Shown: piece after piece, positions 62,887 through 64,000 of the stretch
Numbering within the stretch: position 1 is the first letter of the stretch
Layout: every line of letters starts with the position of its first letter
DNA from: Chlorogloeopsis fritschii
Lineage (GTDB): Bacteria > Cyanobacteriota > Cyanobacteriia > Cyanobacteriales > Nostocaceae
Strand: one strand, 5' to 3'
NCBI RefSeq assembly: GCF_043099315.1
Contig: NZ_CP170746.1
Length of the DNA: 64,000 bases
Notes under the pieces: generated by a model
What the model saw: the letters and a program-made list of their open reading frames with translations, nothing else
Told to the model about the DNA's origin: nothing
Databases searched by the model: none
Program-made: the position numbers and the translations under genes

Positions 62887-63897
62887 ATGACCATCATCCT
62901 AATGCTCGAAGAATACTTTAGAATGTGGGACGAAGCCAAAGAACTATGGGAGGAAGCCGAATATACTTCCAGGAGCCTAGAGAAATATGAAACTATTCTT
63001 CCAATGCCAACTTATCTAGGTCAAGGTTATGCAAAAGATATAGAAGTATTTCCAAATCTCTGCCTGACAATTGGCAATTATCTATATCACGATGATTTGC
63101 ATATTCAAAAACCCGGAGGCGAGCATCCCTTACATTTTGATATCGCGCTTTCAGGAAAAATTAAAAGTGATTATGGAACACTGGGAAATGGTTGCACACT
63201 AATTTCCGGTGGTGGGATTCAAGCTCGCAAGATAGATAGAATTGACAAATTTGACCAGATTCTCAGTGTCCACATCTACATGGGACAACCGTTGATGTTG
63301 GCAAATTTTTTCCCAGGTGAAGATGGAGAATTACTGCCACAGTTGAAAATGCTGACACGGAATAATGATTGGCAGGAGAGAATTTATCTAAAAATGACTC
63401 CAGCACTTCAAGGAGTTGCCCAACAAATTATAAACTGTCCCTTTTGTGGTATCACCAAGCAAGTATATCTGCAAGGCAAGGTGTTGGAATGGATGGCATT
63501 ACAATTAGCTCCAATTATCGCAGGCGATCGCAACTATAAATCAACCACACCAGGTTTTAAACCAAAAACCATCGATCAACTGCATCACGCCAGAGAAATT
63601 CTTCTATCTCGTTTGGAAAATCCTCCCTCATTATTGGAATTAGCTGTAATGGTGGGAGTCAGCCCTCGTACCTTGAAACGCGGATTTCCAGAGCTTTTTG
63701 GCACAACGGTGTTTGGGTATCTCTGTGATAGACGGATGGAATATGCACAAAAGTTACTGCGACAAGGAAATCTGACTGTCATCGAAGTTGCCAATATAGT
63801 TGGTTATTCTAACCCCGGACATTTTGCTGCGGCTTTTAAACGTCGCTTCTGTATTACACCCAAGCAGTATTTGAAACAGTTATCAGTGAACAGTTAG
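62887..63897 (+). CDS. AraC-family regulator of the PchR type
   Basis: A 336-residue regulator. Helix-turn-helix pair at the C-terminus: SLLELAVMVGVSPRTLKRGF, VFGYLCDRRMEYAQKLLRQG and VIEVANIVGYSNPGHFAAAF with KRRFCITPKQYLKQL. The N-terminal region (HIYMGQPLMLANFF, ALQGVAQQIINCPFCGITKQ) matches the PchR-like regulators that in cyanobacteria control siderophore and TonB-receptor genes. The frame opens at 62842 but that start lies inside the palindrome; 62887 (MTIILMLEEYF) is preferred. Confidence 0.87.
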   Translation: MTIILMLEEYFRMWDEAKELWEEAEYTSRSLEKYETILPMPTYLGQGYAKDIEVFPNLCLTIGNYLYHDDLHIQKPGGEHPLHFDIALSGKIKSDYGTLGNGCTLISGGGIQARKIDRIDKFDQILSVHIYMGQPLMLANFFPGEDGELLPQLKMLTRNNDWQERIYLKMTPALQGVAQQIINCPFCGITKQVYLQGKVLEWMALQLAPIIAGDRNYKSTTPGFKPKTIDQLHHAREILLSRLENPPSLLELAVMVGVSPRTLKRGFPELFGTTVFGYLCDRRMEYAQKLLRQGNLTVIEVANIVGYSNPGHFAAAFKRRFCITPKQYLKQLSVNS

Positions 63898-63912
63898 CAG
63901 TTATCAGTTAAC
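63877..63912. repeat. AACTGATAACTG-type short repeats
   Basis: CAGTTATCAGTGAACAGTTA then GCAGTTATCAGTTAAC, the reverse of units near 14010-14054. They overlap the end of the regulator gene (its last residues QLSVNS). Confidence 0.75.
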
Positions 63913-64000
63913 TTTCAAGTGCTTCCAACCAAGTTTCTAAATCAGCCATGCTGGTAAAATCGAGCAACGCTTCACCAAGATTTTCCAATTGTTCCAAAGA
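63908..64000 (-). CDS. DUF4351 protein, C-terminal end (partial)
   Basis: The minus strand from the window edge reads SLEQLENLGEALLDFTSMAD, LETWLEALES and a stop. This is the DUF4351 motif that ends many cyanobacterial Rpn-type (PD-(D/E)XK transposase/recombinase-like) proteins. The remainder lies beyond the window. Confidence 0.8.
   Translation of the reverse strand, partial: SLEQLENLGEALLDFTSMADLETWLEALES

Overview
The window looks like chromosome from a filamentous, probably Nostocales-type, cyanobacterium. HIP1 octamers (GCGATCGC) are scattered throughout. Families largely confined to cyanobacteria are present (SipA/DUF3148, DUF1830, DUF1400, PRC-barrel/DUF2382). Intergenic DNA is full of short tandem repeats (GGGGATAGGGGACAGG type, AACTGATAACTG type), small inverted repeats and REP-like sequences. 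I recognised no rRNA or tRNA gene.

Layout. 0-2 kb: DUF1400, YdcF-like and DUF2301 envelope genes. 2-8.2 kb: an accessory island of small genes, mostly on the minus strand (Uma2, SnoaL-like, RelE/antitoxin, DUF1326+DUF2182, orphan HigA-like, VapBC-like, a broken hicA). They are separated by sites whose outer boxes are conserved (GTCTAAC ... GTTAGCT/GTTAGCC) while the inner stem arms differ between copies but stay complementary. This is the signature of integron attC sites, so the island reads as a gene-cassette array without an integrase in view. 8.2-15.3 kb: SAM hydrolase, a small conserved protein, a 3D/MltA-like protein, DUF3574, an SLH + GH10-like protein, SipA, and a sirohydrochlorin/cobalt chelatase (CbiX) behind a cobalamin riboswitch. 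15.5-24.8 kb: the baseplate half of a contractile injection system (CIS), with four related genes sharing one N-terminal module, an NHL/tail-protein-I fusion and two baseplate-J genes. A deletion joins a DUF4255 gene start out of frame to the middle of a baseplate-J gene, and two more genes are frameshifted, so this copy is decaying. 24.9-27.9 kb: an ISL3 element and a decayed IS630 element.

28-61 kb holds a dispersed hopanoid (bacteriohopanepolyol) gene set: hpnI-hpnH, hpnA (with an RND pump), hpnG, hpnB, squalene-hopene cyclase and a squalene-synthase-like gene. These cover squalene formation, cyclisation to hopene, adenosyl transfer, removal of adenine and glycosylation. Between them lie a CHASE3 kinase/OmpR pair, CAP and DUF1830 proteins, a PRC-barrel gene, an operon of RimB-like protease / UUP1-type membrane protein (frameshifted) / RimK-like ATP-grasp ligase, a MASE1 hybrid kinase, a type II restriction-modification pair (C5 methylase + Bpu10I-like nuclease), an 84-bp tandem repeat, a GH10-like protein fused to a two-lobed aspartyl-protease-like domain, and an AbiEii-like nucleotidyltransferase. 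The right end has a small conserved protein, a second PRC-barrel protein, an AraC/PchR-type regulator behind a perfect Fur-box-like palindrome, and the tail of a DUF4351 protein.

The candidates I would check first are the integrase-less attC array, the CIS relic with its four-member paralogous family, and the glycosidase/protease fusion. Several otherwise good genes carry single frameshifts (about 20.57, 22.10 and 41.63 kb), so consensus errors should be excluded before calling them pseudogenes.
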